A DNA stretch of 64,000 nucleotides from Clostridia bacterium (GTDB taxonomy: Bacteria > Bacillota > Clostridia > Oscillospirales > CAG-272). The notes under the pieces are model-generated. The model saw only the letters and a program-made list of their open reading frames with translations, was not told the DNA's origin and searched no databases. The stretch covers positions 136,259-200,258 of the forward strand of contig JAFTYE010000003.1 in the NCBI GenBank assembly GCA_017464805.1, in the 5' to 3' direction. Below are positions 1-8,060 of this stretch, in pieces; position 1 is the first letter of the stretch; the number at the start of each line of letters is the position of its first letter. The position numbers and the translations under genes were made by a program.

Positions 1-1
1 G

Positions 2-124
2 CAGACCTGGTGCGTGAACAAGTACGTATTTTGTAGCGGCAGCTTCCAGAACTACCTTGTTCGTGCAGTCTACAACCTGGGTGTTGCAGCTGTTGAATAT
101 CAGGCAGATCACGCAGATGCTTAA
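2..124 (+). CDS. 3' end of an unidentified protein
   Basis: The frame is open from the window edge and its last 40 codons end at TAA 122-124. The visible tail contains two cysteines, several aromatic residues and ends in an Ala/Asp/His-rich segment (ADHADA). I do not recognise the family. A strong AAGGAGG follows directly after its stop, so it is probably cotranscribed with the small peptide gene at 143-259. The start and most of the gene lie outside the window. Confidence 0.5.
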   Translation, partial: QTWCVNKYVFCSGSFQNYLVRAVYNLGVAAVEYQADHADA

Positions 125-142
125 TCAAGGAGGTAATGAACG

Positions 143-259
143 ATGAAATATGAATCTCCTGATATCGAACTGGTTAGCGCTACGGATGATACGATCATGA
201 CCTCTCTGGAAGGCATGAATGTCGTGGACCTGTGGGATATGCTCGTAGGCGAAGTCTGA
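143..259 (+). CDS. 38-residue acidic peptide of unknown function
   Basis: A short gene with an excellent ribosome binding site (AAGGAGG at 127-133) nine bases before ATG 143 and a stop at 257-259. The product begins MKYESPDIELV and is acidic, with a hydrophobic C-terminal part (VVDLWDMLVGEV). There is no cysteine, signal peptide or clear membrane segment. From memory, short Clostridia peptides with an MKYExPxxE start are common and mostly uncharacterised; some resemble precursor leader peptides, but no modifying enzyme is visible in this window. It follows the upstream gene by 18 bases and is closed by a strong terminator at 299-335. Whether it is a leader, precursor or accessory peptide cannot be told from here. 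Confidence 0.55.
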   Translation: MKYESPDIELVSATDDTIMTSLEGMNVVDLWDMLVGEV

Positions 260-298
260 TCGGGTATATACGCAAACCAAATGAAAATCGCACAAACC

Positions 299-335
299 AA
301 CAAGAACGCCACCGCATCGCGGTGGCGTTCTTGTT
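299..335. terminator. bidirectional intrinsic terminator
   Basis: A perfect 17-bp stem (left arm 299-315, loop ATC 316-318, right arm 319-335) with the core ACGCCACCGC/GCGGTGGCGT. It ends the small-peptide transcript and, on the minus strand, the convergent TetR gene that stops at 345. Confidence 0.85.
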
Positions 336-344
336 ATTGTGAGA

Positions 345-890
345 TCAATCGAGAAGCGATCCAACCGTCTCTCGGATCAGCTTGAAGGACGCCTCGTCGT
401 TTTTCAGCTCCCCGTAGGAAAGCATGGATACGGTGCCGTAAATGAGCGCGTGCAGGGAATAAAAGAGCCGCTCGGCGCGTGCGCGGTCAGCCCCCGCCTC
501 ACGGCAGAAGGTGTCGATCGGCGCGGCCAGGAAGGAGCTCTCTCCCCCTTGCTCGCCCGAGGCTGAAAGGGCGGCGCGGTAGTTTGCGTTCGCGGTCAGG
601 AAACGGATATACGCCACGCACAGCTCCACCAGCATGCGCCGCGTGTCGGAGGCGTACAGGCTGGTGATCTTGTCCGAAAGCAGGTGCCAACGGCTGTGGA
701 TGTAGGCAATGATCTCGCGGATAAATTCCTCGCGGTTTTTGAAATGACGGTAGGGGGCGGCGCAGGAGGCGTCACACCGTGCGGCAACGCGCCGCAGGGA
801 AAAGTGCGAGATTCCATAGGTCGAAATCTCCTCGATTCCCGCGATGATCAGGCGGTTTTTTAGGGTCTCCCCCGTAAATTCCTCTTCCAT
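345..890 (-). CDS. TetR/AcrR family transcriptional regulator
   Basis: A 181-residue regulator. The N-terminal helix-turn-helix spans about residues 10-55, with the typical signature (GISHFSLRRVA ... APYRHFKNREEF). The C-terminal ligand or dimer region has no recognisable ligand signature. ATG 890 is chosen because AGGAG lies just upstream; a longer in-frame start at 932 has no better site. The gene reads away from the aromatic operon, and its promoter lies about 50 bases from that of pheA, so it could control the divergent operon or itself. No palindrome is shared between the two promoters, so that link is only positional. Confidence 0.85.
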   Translation of the reverse strand: MEEEFTGETLKNRLIIAGIEEISTYGISHFSLRRVAARCDASCAAPYRHFKNREEFIREIIAYIHSRWHLLSDKITSLYASDTRRMLVELCVAYIRFLTANANYRAALSASGEQGGESSFLAAPIDTFCREAGADRARAERLFYSLHALIYGTVSMLSYGELKNDEASFKLIRETVGSLLD

Positions 891-920
891 GGGTGCTCCT
901 TTTTTTTGCTTCTTTTCTAT

Positions 921-949
921 ATTATGCCACAATCCGTAAAAAAAAGCAA
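921..949 (-). promoter_or_regulatory. candidate promoter of the TetR gene
   Basis: On the minus strand: TTGCTT (949-944), 17 bases, CATAAT (926-921). It is placed 31 bases before the start codon at 890 and is divergent from the pheA promoter. Confidence 0.5.
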
Positions 950-998
950 GAAAAAAGCCAAAATCCGTTCTGTGAGTTCAAAAAATACGCTATTTCTA

Positions 999-1027
999 TT
1001 GACAAATCGACCCGTTTGGTGTATAAT
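999..1027 (+). promoter_or_regulatory. consensus promoter of the aromatic amino acid operon
   Basis: Perfect TTGACA (999-1004), 17-base spacer, perfect TATAAT (1022-1027). It lies 42 bases ahead of the pheA start and is the only recognisable promoter for the eight-gene run down to 9092. Confidence 0.85.
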
Positions 1028-1038
1028 TGACCCATTAA

Positions 1039-1053
1039 GTTAACGGTGTTAAC
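1039..1053. promoter_or_regulatory. candidate operator GTTAAC-GGT-GTTAAC
   Basis: Two copies of the self-complementary hexamer GTTAAC separated by three bases, sitting from about +5 to +19 of the predicted transcript start and ending just before the GGAGG site of pheA. The position suits a repressor. GTTAAC is also the centre of the TrpR operator in enterobacteria, but the flanks do not match, so the cognate regulator is unknown. Confidence 0.4.
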
Positions 1054-1068
1054 ATTGGAGGAAAAGCC

Positions 1069-2172
1069 ATGAAGGAAACCATGGATCTGACAGAAGCCAG
1101 AGCACAAATCGATGAAATAGATAAGGAAATGGCAAGGCTCTTCTGCCGCCGCATGGACGCGGTGCGCGCCGTTGCTGCCTATAAGCAGAAAAACGGTCTG
1201 CCCGTCCTGGACGAGGCAAGGGAGTCTGTCGTGATCGAGCGCAACGCCGCCCGTGTGGAGGATGAGGAGATGCGCGGCTACTACGTGCAGTATTTGCAGG
1301 AGAACATGAAGATCTCCCGCCGCTTTCAGGAGAAGCTGCTCAAGGGGATGCGCGTTGCCTTCTGCGGTGTGGAGGGGGCCTTTGCCGCCATCGCGGCAGG
1401 GAAGATCTTTCCCTCGGCACAGCGCGTTCCGTACCCGGATTTTCGCGCCGCCTACGATGCGGTCGTGTCGGGTGAGTGCGACAGCGCGGTGCTTCCGATC
1501 GAGAACAGCACGGCCGGTGAGGTCGGCAACGTGCTGGATATGATGTTCTCGGGCAGCTTGCAGGTGGCGGGTGTGTACGACCTCTTTATCGCCCAGCACC
1601 TTATGGCCTGCCCCGGTACGCACCGCGCGGACATCAAAAAGGTGATCAGCCATCCGCAGGCACTGGCACAGTGTGCCGAATACCTGCGCGAGCACGGTTA
1701 TGAGACCGAGTCTTATGAAAACACGGCCCTTGCCGCCTGCTATGTCGCGCAGGCGGGGGATCCGACCCTGGCCGCCATCGCCAGCGACGAGACCGCCGAG
1801 CTGTACGGCTTAAAGATCCTCGAAAAGAACATCAACCATAAAAATATGAACACCACCCGCTTCGCCGTCCTCTCCCGCTCGGTACGCGCGGACAGCGTCG
1901 CAAAGGGGTATCACTCCATTCTGATGTTCACCGTGTCTAACGAGGCAGGCTCGCTTGCCGAGGCGGTGGGGATCATCGGAAAATACGGCTACAACATGCG
2001 ATGCCTGCGCAGCCGTCCGATGAAGGAGCTGATGTGGCAGTATTACTTCTACGTGGAGACCGAAGGTAGCCTCACCACCGAACGTGGCAGAGAGATGCTG
2101 GCCGAAATGAAGGGCTGCTGTGATAAGCTGAAGGTGCTTGGCAGCTTTGCTTATCCGGCCGAGCTTCGTTGA
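1069..2172 (+). CDS. pheA: bifunctional chorismate mutase / prephenate dehydratase
   Basis: A 367-residue P-protein converting chorismate to prephenate and then to phenylpyruvate. An AroQ-type chorismate mutase helix bundle covers about residues 5-90. The prephenate dehydratase domain (about 95-275) starts MRVAFCGVEGAFA and carries PIENSTAGEV and the catalytic TRF triad in NTTRF. A C-terminal ACT domain (about 285-355) has GSL and SRP motifs in place of the usual GAL and ESRP. Feedback inhibition by phenylalanine is therefore likely but the site is slightly altered. It is the first gene of the aro operon; ATG 1069 has GGAGG 8 bases upstream. aroB follows after 12 bases. Confidence 0.93.
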   Translation: MKETMDLTEARAQIDEIDKEMARLFCRRMDAVRAVAAYKQKNGLPVLDEARESVVIERNAARVEDEEMRGYYVQYLQENMKISRRFQEKLLKGMRVAFCGVEGAFAAIAAGKIFPSAQRVPYPDFRAAYDAVVSGECDSAVLPIENSTAGEVGNVLDMMFSGSLQVAGVYDLFIAQHLMACPGTHRADIKKVISHPQALAQCAEYLREHGYETESYENTALAACYVAQAGDPTLAAIASDETAELYGLKILEKNINHKNMNTTRFAVLSRSVRADSVAKGYHSILMFTVSNEAGSLAEAVGIIGKYGYNMRCLRSRPMKELMWQYYFYVETEGSLTTERGREMLAEMKGCCDKLKVLGSFAYPAELR

Positions 2173-2184
2173 AAGGAAAAAACC

Positions 2185-3189
2185 ATGAAGAAAACGATCA
2201 CGACCGAACGCGGTCATTACGATATTCATATCGCGCGTGGTCTGCTTGCGCGTGCGGGAGAGCTATTTGACCTTGACCGCCGCGTGCTGATCCTGACCGA
2301 TGACGGCGTTCCCGCCGTCTATGCCCAGAAGGTCGCCGCCTGTTGTAAAAAACCCACCGTTCTGACCATCCCGCAGGGGGAGGGAAGCAAGAGCCTTTCT
2401 TCCTTTGAGCTGATCCTTCGCCGCATGCTGGAGGAGGGCTTTACCCGCACCGATGCTGTGGTGGCAGTCGGTGGCGGCGTGTGCGGCGACCTTGGCGGCT
2501 TTGTTGCCTCCGCGTACATGCGAGGCGTGAATTTTTATAACATTCCCACCACCCTCTTGTCGCAGGTGGATTCCTCGGTTGGCGGCAAGACCGCCGTGGA
2601 TCTGGCGGGTATCAAAAACTGCGTGGGCGCGTTCTATCCGCCCATGGGTGTGCTGATCGACCCCGACGTGCTGAAAACCCTTGCCCCCCGCCAGGTCGCG
2701 GCCGGCATGGCGGAGGTCATCAAAATGGCCGCCACCTCGGATACCGCACTCTTTTCCGACCTTGAAAAGGGTCTTTTCGAGACCAACATCGAGGAAACCA
2801 TCTCGCGCGCCTTGTCCATCAAAGCTACCGTAGTAGAGGCGGACGAGCGTGAGGGTGGCCTTCGCCGTATTCTCAACTTCGGCCACACCATCGGTCACGG
2901 CATTGAAAGCTGTACCGATCTGCTCCACGGCGAGTGTGTGGCACTCGGCATGCTTCCCATGTGCGGTGAGGAGGTACGCGCCCGCCTGCTTGCGCTCTTC
3001 TCGCGTTACGGGCTTCCCACCGAGATGCAGGGCGACCCCGCGCGTGTGGTGTCCGCCATCTTCCATGACAAGAAGTTGGCAGGCGGCACGCTCCGCACGG
3101 TGTATGTTCCCACGGTCGGCAGCTTTGAGATTCGGAGCGAGGCTGTCGAGGACTTTGCCGCTCGCGTGAAGGAGGTGCTTTCCCAATGA
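2185..3189 (+). CDS. aroB: 3-dehydroquinate synthase
   Basis: 334 residues, the second step of the shikimate pathway (DAHP to 3-dehydroquinate; NAD- and divalent-metal-dependent, cytoplasmic). Visible marks are the NAD-binding GGGVCGDLGGF stretch, the STTL-like PTTLLSQVDSSVGGKT segment, the metal ligands in AEVIK and the HTIGHG motif near residue 235. The C-terminal domain is slightly short against the usual 350-360 residues but no core motif is missing. Its stop overlaps the aroC start by four bases (ATGA), indicating translational coupling. Confidence 0.95.
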   Translation: MKKTITTERGHYDIHIARGLLARAGELFDLDRRVLILTDDGVPAVYAQKVAACCKKPTVLTIPQGEGSKSLSSFELILRRMLEEGFTRTDAVVAVGGGVCGDLGGFVASAYMRGVNFYNIPTTLLSQVDSSVGGKTAVDLAGIKNCVGAFYPPMGVLIDPDVLKTLAPRQVAAGMAEVIKMAATSDTALFSDLEKGLFETNIEETISRALSIKATVVEADEREGGLRRILNFGHTIGHGIESCTDLLHGECVALGMLPMCGEEVRARLLALFSRYGLPTEMQGDPARVVSAIFHDKKLAGGTLRTVYVPTVGSFEIRSEAVEDFAARVKEVLSQ

Positions 3190-4286
3190 AAAACAGCTTT
3201 GGAAGTAGCGTCAGCGTGACGTTGTACGGGGAAAGCCACGGCGCGGCCGTCGGCTGTGTACTGGACGGCATGGCCCCCGGTATTTCCGTGGATGAAGGAT
3301 ACCTCGCCAAGCAAATGAGCCTGCGCCGCTCGGTTTCCTCTCTGTCCACCCCCCGCAAGGAGGCAGACAAGGTGAGGATTTTGTCGGGTGTATATCAAGG
3401 AAAAACGACGGGAACACCCATCTGCATGATGATCGAGAACGGGAATACCCATAGCGCGGATTACGCAAAGACCGCCGATCTGCTTCGTCCCGGCCACGCG
3501 GATTATACCGCGCGCATCAAATATCACGGCTATGCCGACCCGAACGGTGGCGGCCACTTCTCCGGCCGCATTACCGCCGGTCTTGTGGCCGCGGGCGCGA
3601 TCGCCCTCACCGCTCTGCGGGAAAAGGGAATTGTGATCGGCACGCACATCGCCGCCTGCGGCGGCGTGTGCGACCGCCCCTTCTCGCCCGATCCGCGCGC
3701 GGAGCTCGAGGCGTTAGCTGACGCACCCTTTGCCGTTCTCGACGAGGCGGCATCCACCGCCATGCAGGCAAAAATTATCGAAGCACGCGCCGCAGGCGAT
3801 AGCGTGGGCGGCATTCTCGAAAGTGCCGTGTGTGGTCTGCCCGCCGGTGTGGGCGAGCCGTGGTTTGACACGCTTGAGAGCGTGCTCTCGCATATTTTGT
3901 TCTCCATTCCCGCCGTCAAGGGCGTGGAATTCGGGGACGGTTTTGCCCTTTCCGCCATGCGCGGCTCCGAGGCAAACGACCCCTTTCGCATCGAAAACGG
4001 CGCGGTCGTGACGAGCACCAACCGCATGGGCGGGATCCTTGGTGGTATTTCAAACGGCATGCCGCTTCGTATTCGCACGGCCATTAAGCCCACGCCCTCA
4101 ATTTCGCTTTCTCAACCGAGCGTCAACATGGCCACGGGGGAAAACGAGGAGATTTCGGTGGTCGGCCGACACGATCCCGCCATCGTACACCGCGCCCGTG
4201 TGGTCGCGGACAGTGCCATTGCGCTGGTGCTTTGCGACATGCTTTCGCTGCGCTTCGGTACGGATTACTTGAAACCAAACGACTGA
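3186..4286 (+). CDS. aroC: chorismate synthase
   Basis: 366 residues, the last step of the shikimate pathway (EPSP to chorismate; needs reduced FMN). The N-terminus has the family signature GESHGAAVG, followed by RPGHAD and the GGGHFSGR motif; the C-terminal part has GGISNGMP and the late RHDP motif. Length matches the family. It starts inside the aroB stop codon (ATGA) and is followed by aroE-K after 12 bases. No flavin reductase gene is linked, so the reduced flavin must come from elsewhere. Confidence 0.95.
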   Translation: MKNSFGSSVSVTLYGESHGAAVGCVLDGMAPGISVDEGYLAKQMSLRRSVSSLSTPRKEADKVRILSGVYQGKTTGTPICMMIENGNTHSADYAKTADLLRPGHADYTARIKYHGYADPNGGGHFSGRITAGLVAAGAIALTALREKGIVIGTHIAACGGVCDRPFSPDPRAELEALADAPFAVLDEAASTAMQAKIIEARAAGDSVGGILESAVCGLPAGVGEPWFDTLESVLSHILFSIPAVKGVEFGDGFALSAMRGSEANDPFRIENGAVVTSTNRMGGILGGISNGMPLRIRTAIKPTPSISLSQPSVNMATGENEEISVVGRHDPAIVHRARVVADSAIALVLCDMLSLRFGTDYLKPND

Positions 4287-4298
4287 AAGAGGTATTCT

Positions 4299-5543
4299 AT
4301 GCAATACGGTCTGATCGGCGAGCACCTCGGGCACAGCTTTTCGCGTGAGGTGCATGCGCGCCTCGGGGATTATCCCTACGAGCTGCGGGAGCTTGCTCCC
4401 GAGGCGGTGGACGGCTTTATGCGCGCACATGATTTTTGCGCCATCAACGTCACCATTCCCTATAAAGAAACGGTCATTCCGTATCTGGATAAGATCGACG
4501 AGGCGGCCGCCGCCATCGGCGCGGTCAATACCATCCGCCGTGAGGGGGATCGGCTTCTCGGCTACAACACCGATTTTGCGGGGCTGACCGACCTTGTGCG
4601 ACGCACGGGGGTAAACTTGTGCGGACTTTCGGTGCTCATTCTCGGCTCGGGCGGTACGTCCAAGACTGCACAGGCGGTCTGCGCCGCGCTCGGCGCACGG
4701 GAGATCGCCGTGGTCAGCCGCCGGGCAGGGAACGGCGCCGTATCCTATGAGGATGCCTACGCGCACTACTCCCATGCCGAGTTTATCCTTAATGCCACCC
4801 CCGTCGGCATGTATCCCGTGCAGGATGCCTGCCCCATCGAGCTCGACCGCTTCCCAAATCTGCGCGGCGTGGTGGACGTGATCTATAACCCCCTGCGTAC
4901 CGACCTTGTGCTGGCGGCACGTAAAAGAGGCATCCCCGCCGAGGGGGGGCTCTATATGCTGGTTGCCCAGGGCGTTCACGCCTCGGAGATCTTTATGGGC
5001 ACCGAGATCCCGCCCGAAAAGGCGGACGAGGTCTTCCTTTCGGTGCAGCGCGAGAAGGAAAACATCTTCCTCATCGGCATGCCCGGCAGCGGCAAAAGCA
5101 CCGTCGGTCTCGCGCTGTCCGAGGCGCTTGACCGCCCCTTCTTCGACACCGACGACCTGATCGTGCAACACACGGGTATGGCCATTTCGGATATTTTTCG
5201 CGAAAAGGGAGAGCAGAGTTTCCGCGATATCGAACAAGAGGTTATCAGGGAAGCCGCCTTGCATACGCGCGGCGCGGTCATCGCCACGGGCGGCGGCGCG
5301 ATTCTGCGCGCGGCCAACTTGCACGCCATGCGGCGGGTAGGACGACTTTATTTCCTTGATCGCGAGCTGGAAAATATCCTGCCAACTCCCGACCGTCCCC
5401 TGTCGCTTGATCGGGATGCGCTCACCGCGCGATACCGCGAGCGATATCCGCTTTACTGTGCAGCGGCCGACGTGATTTTACCACCCGACGAAGACCTTTC
5501 CCGTCGCGTGGAAACGATACGAAAGGACTTTCTTTTTCGATGA
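4299..5543 (+). CDS. aroE-aroK: fused shikimate dehydrogenase / shikimate kinase
   Basis: A 414-residue two-domain enzyme. Residues 1 to about 250 are shikimate dehydrogenase: GLIGEHLGHSFS at the start, the catalytic lysine in NVTIPYKE, NTDFAG, an NADP-binding GSGGTSKTA loop and the C-terminal QG..E segment. Residues from about 255 are shikimate kinase, with Walker A GMPGSGKST (about 260-268), the shikimate-binding DTDD and FR..E motifs, and the GGGA loop. The kinase part is complete at roughly 160 residues. The gene supplies steps 4 and 5 of the pathway. Its stop overlaps aroQ by four bases. The fusion is continuous with no sign of a frameshift; separate genes are the commoner arrangement. 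Confidence 0.93.
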   Translation: MQYGLIGEHLGHSFSREVHARLGDYPYELRELAPEAVDGFMRAHDFCAINVTIPYKETVIPYLDKIDEAAAAIGAVNTIRREGDRLLGYNTDFAGLTDLVRRTGVNLCGLSVLILGSGGTSKTAQAVCAALGAREIAVVSRRAGNGAVSYEDAYAHYSHAEFILNATPVGMYPVQDACPIELDRFPNLRGVVDVIYNPLRTDLVLAARKRGIPAEGGLYMLVAQGVHASEIFMGTEIPPEKADEVFLSVQREKENIFLIGMPGSGKSTVGLALSEALDRPFFDTDDLIVQHTGMAISDIFREKGEQSFRDIEQEVIREAALHTRGAVIATGGGAILRAANLHAMRRVGRLYFLDRELENILPTPDRPLSLDRDALTARYRERYPLYCAAADVILPPDEDLSRRVETIRKDFLFR

Positions 5544-5980
5544 AAATTATGGTGATCAATGGTCCGAACCTCAATATGCTGGGTATCCGTGAGCCGAACC
5601 ACTACGGCCGCGAGACCTACACGGACCTTGTAAAAAAAATACAGAGCTATGCCGATGAAAAGGGTGTGGAGGTAACCTTCCGTCAGTCGAATCACGAGGG
5701 GGATCTGGTGGATTTCATTCAGTCCGCCTATGGCAATTTCGACGGCATCGTCATCAATCCCGGTGCCTACACCCACACCAGCATCGCCATCCTCGATGCC
5801 GCACGGGCGGCATCCGTGCCCTGCGTGGAGGTGCATATTTCGGACGTGAACGCGCGGGAGGAATTTCGCCGCGTCAGCTACATCCGCGCCGCCTGCCTGG
5901 CCACCGTTTCGGGTAAGGGAACGGACGGCTATCTTGAGGGCATCGATATTCTGAAAAAGCATTGTGAGGAAAACCAATGA
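5540..5980 (+). CDS. aroQ: type II 3-dehydroquinate dehydratase
   Basis: 146 residues, the usual size for the dodecameric type II enzyme that removes water from 3-dehydroquinate. The signature NGPNLNMLGIREP is at the start (catalytic tyrosine and arginine follow in HYGR), with RQSNHEGDLVD, the NPGAYTHTS segment and the histidine in VEVHISD. Overlaps aroE-K upstream and aroA downstream by ATGA junctions. It fills the third pathway step, so no aroD is needed. Confidence 0.95.
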   Translation: MKIMVINGPNLNMLGIREPNHYGRETYTDLVKKIQSYADEKGVEVTFRQSNHEGDLVDFIQSAYGNFDGIVINPGAYTHTSIAILDAARAASVPCVEVHISDVNAREEFRRVSYIRAACLATVSGKGTDGYLEGIDILKKHCEENQ

Positions 5981-7191
5981 GAGTAAAGATCAAGGCCGCC
6001 GCACCTCACGGGCGCGTGCTGGCTCCCCCCTCCAAAAGCATGGCGCACCGCCTTCTGATCGGTGCAGCCCTTTCCGCAGGAGAAAGCACCATACATCATA
6101 TCGCGGATTCGGATGATATACGCGCCACCATGACCTGTCTGACCGCCCTCGGAGCATCCTTCCGGAAGCAGGGAAGCACCGTCACCGTCCGCGGCGCGGA
6201 CGTGACGAAGCGAACGGGGCATACTGATCTCTATTGCCACGAAAGCGGCTCGACCCTGCGCTTCCTCATCCCCCTTGCCTTGCTTGGCGGGGAGAGTGCG
6301 ACCTTCACAGGCAGTGAAAAACTCTTTTCGCGCCCCCTGGAGGTCTACGAGGAGATCGCCCGTCGCGAGGGACTGGTCTTCCAAAAGCAAAACGGCGGCC
6401 TGACGGTCGGCGGCAGACTGATGGGCGGCGATTTTCGCGTGGTCGGCAACGTCAGCTCCCAGTTTATCAGCGGCCTGCTCTTCGCCCTGCCGTTGTGCTC
6501 TGTGGACAGCCGTATCCTGATAACCCCGCCTGTGGAGAGCCGTTCTTATATCGACCTGACCGTGCAGGCACTCTCCTACTTCGGCATTGACGTTTCCTGG
6601 ACGGACGAGCATACCCTGTTTATCCGTGGAAACCAGACCTATCGCGCCGCCGAATGCACCGTTGAGGGGGACTATTCCAATGCCGCCTTCTTTTCCGCCC
6701 TGTCGCTTCTCGGCGGTGCGGTGGAGGTGGAGGGCTTGCGTGAGGACAGTCTGCAAGGTGACCGCGCCTATATCAACTACTTCGATATGCTCACGCGGGG
6801 TACCCCGACCATTCACCTCGGCAACTGCCCCGATCTCGGCCCGATTTTGATGGCCCTGGCTGCCGCCAAAAATGGTGCGGTCTTCTGCGGCACGCGCCGC
6901 TTAAAGCTCAAGGAAAGTGATCGCGGCACCGCGATGGCCGAGGAGCTTGCCAAATTCGGCACGTCCGTGGAGGTTTTTGATGACTCCATCGTGGTCTATC
7001 CGTTGGATTTCCATGTTCCGAGTGAGCAGCTTTGTGGACACAATGACCACCGTATCGTGATGGCACTTGCCACCCTGCTGACCCAAACGGGTGGCGAGAT
7101 CTCAGGGGCAGAGGCGGTCGCCAAAAGTCTGCCGGAGTATTTTGAAATGCTCGCATCTCTCGGTGTGGAGGTGAACCGCTATGAAGCTTGA
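5977..7191 (+). CDS. aroA: EPSP synthase (3-phosphoshikimate 1-carboxyvinyltransferase)
   Basis: 404 residues, transferring enolpyruvyl from PEP to shikimate 3-phosphate. Visible family marks are PPSKSMAHR near the N-terminus, ESGSTLRFLIPLA (the glycine-rich PEP-site segment), SQFISGLL, and the C-terminal LKESDR and HNDHRIVM motifs. Length is slightly under the usual 430 but both halves of the inside-out barrel are present. It overlaps aroQ by four bases and tyrA by eleven. Confidence 0.95.
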   Translation: MRVKIKAAAPHGRVLAPPSKSMAHRLLIGAALSAGESTIHHIADSDDIRATMTCLTALGASFRKQGSTVTVRGADVTKRTGHTDLYCHESGSTLRFLIPLALLGGESATFTGSEKLFSRPLEVYEEIARREGLVFQKQNGGLTVGGRLMGGDFRVVGNVSSQFISGLLFALPLCSVDSRILITPPVESRSYIDLTVQALSYFGIDVSWTDEHTLFIRGNQTYRAAECTVEGDYSNAAFFSALSLLGGAVEVEGLREDSLQGDRAYINYFDMLTRGTPTIHLGNCPDLGPILMALAAAKNGAVFCGTRRLKLKESDRGTAMAEELAKFGTSVEVFDDSIVVYPLDFHVPSEQLCGHNDHRIVMALATLLTQTGGEISGAEAVAKSLPEYFEMLASLGVEVNRYEA

Positions 7192-8047
7192 TTTCCAGAA
7201 AAATATCACGATCGTCGGTCTCGGTTTAATCGGCGGCTCCTACGCCCGAGCCCTGTCCGCTTTGGGCTATACCGTCACCGCCATTGACCGCAACGCGGAT
7301 AGCATCGACTATGCCATCTCCGAGGGGATGATCACGCGCGGCGCAACCGAAGCGGATGCCGCTATCCTCGGGGAAGCGGACGTGATCGTCTTTGCCCTGT
7401 ACCCCAGTATCTTCGTTCCGTGGGTCGAGGAACATCAGGCGAAATTTAAAAGCGGCGCCATCATGACCGACGTCACGGGCGTCAAGGGCTGCGTGGTCGA
7501 GCGCATCCAGAATTGCCTGCGCCCCGATGTGGAATTTATCGCCGCTCATCCGATGGCGGGACGCGAGGTCAGCGGTGTCCGTAACAGTGACCCCTCCATC
7601 TTCCGCTCCGCCAACTACGTCGTTACCCCTACCCCCCGCAACACCGAGGACGCCATAGAGCTCTGTTGCCATCTCGGCCGAGTGCTTGGCTTTGCCCGTG
7701 TGTCGGTCTTGTCGGTGGATGACCACGACGAGATCATAGCCTTTGTTTCCCAGCTCACCCACTGCATCGCCATCTGCCTTATGACCTGTCAGCAGACCGA
7801 GCATCTTGAGGACTATACGGGTGACTCCTTCCGTGACCTGACGCGCATTGCGCGCCTCAACGACGAAATGTGGAGCGAGTTGTTCCTCTCCAATAAGGAT
7901 GCGCTCCTTTCGCAGATGACGCTCTTTGAGGAGGAGCTTGCCTCCCTGCGTAAAAAGCTGGAGCAGGGTGACCGCGATGGCCTGCGCGAGATGATGCGCG
8001 CCTCCACCGCGCGCCGCGCCCTGTTCGATAAGAAACCAATTACATAA
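7181..8047 (+). CDS. tyrA: prephenate dehydrogenase
   Basis: 288 residues, oxidising prephenate to 4-hydroxyphenylpyruvate. The N-terminal NAD-binding fold has GLGLIGGSYARAL (about residues 13-25); the substrate region contains HPMAGRE and the helical C-terminal domain ends without an ACT domain, so tyrosine feedback through ACT is not expected. It starts inside the aroA coding end. Together with pheA this gives both prephenate branches; the final aminotransferase is not in the cluster. Confidence 0.92.
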   Translation: MKLDFQKNITIVGLGLIGGSYARALSALGYTVTAIDRNADSIDYAISEGMITRGATEADAAILGEADVIVFALYPSIFVPWVEEHQAKFKSGAIMTDVTGVKGCVVERIQNCLRPDVEFIAAHPMAGREVSGVRNSDPSIFRSANYVVTPTPRNTEDAIELCCHLGRVLGFARVSVLSVDDHDEIIAFVSQLTHCIAICLMTCQQTEHLEDYTGDSFRDLTRIARLNDEMWSELFLSNKDALLSQMTLFEEELASLRKKLEQGDRDGLREMMRASTARRALFDKKPIT

Positions 8048-8060
8048 GAGGTATTTTGTT

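Noticed and set aside
891..1068. Leader of pheA checked for a T-box, riboswitch or leader peptide
   Set aside because: Only about 35 bases separate the predicted transcript start from the start codon; too short for those elements.
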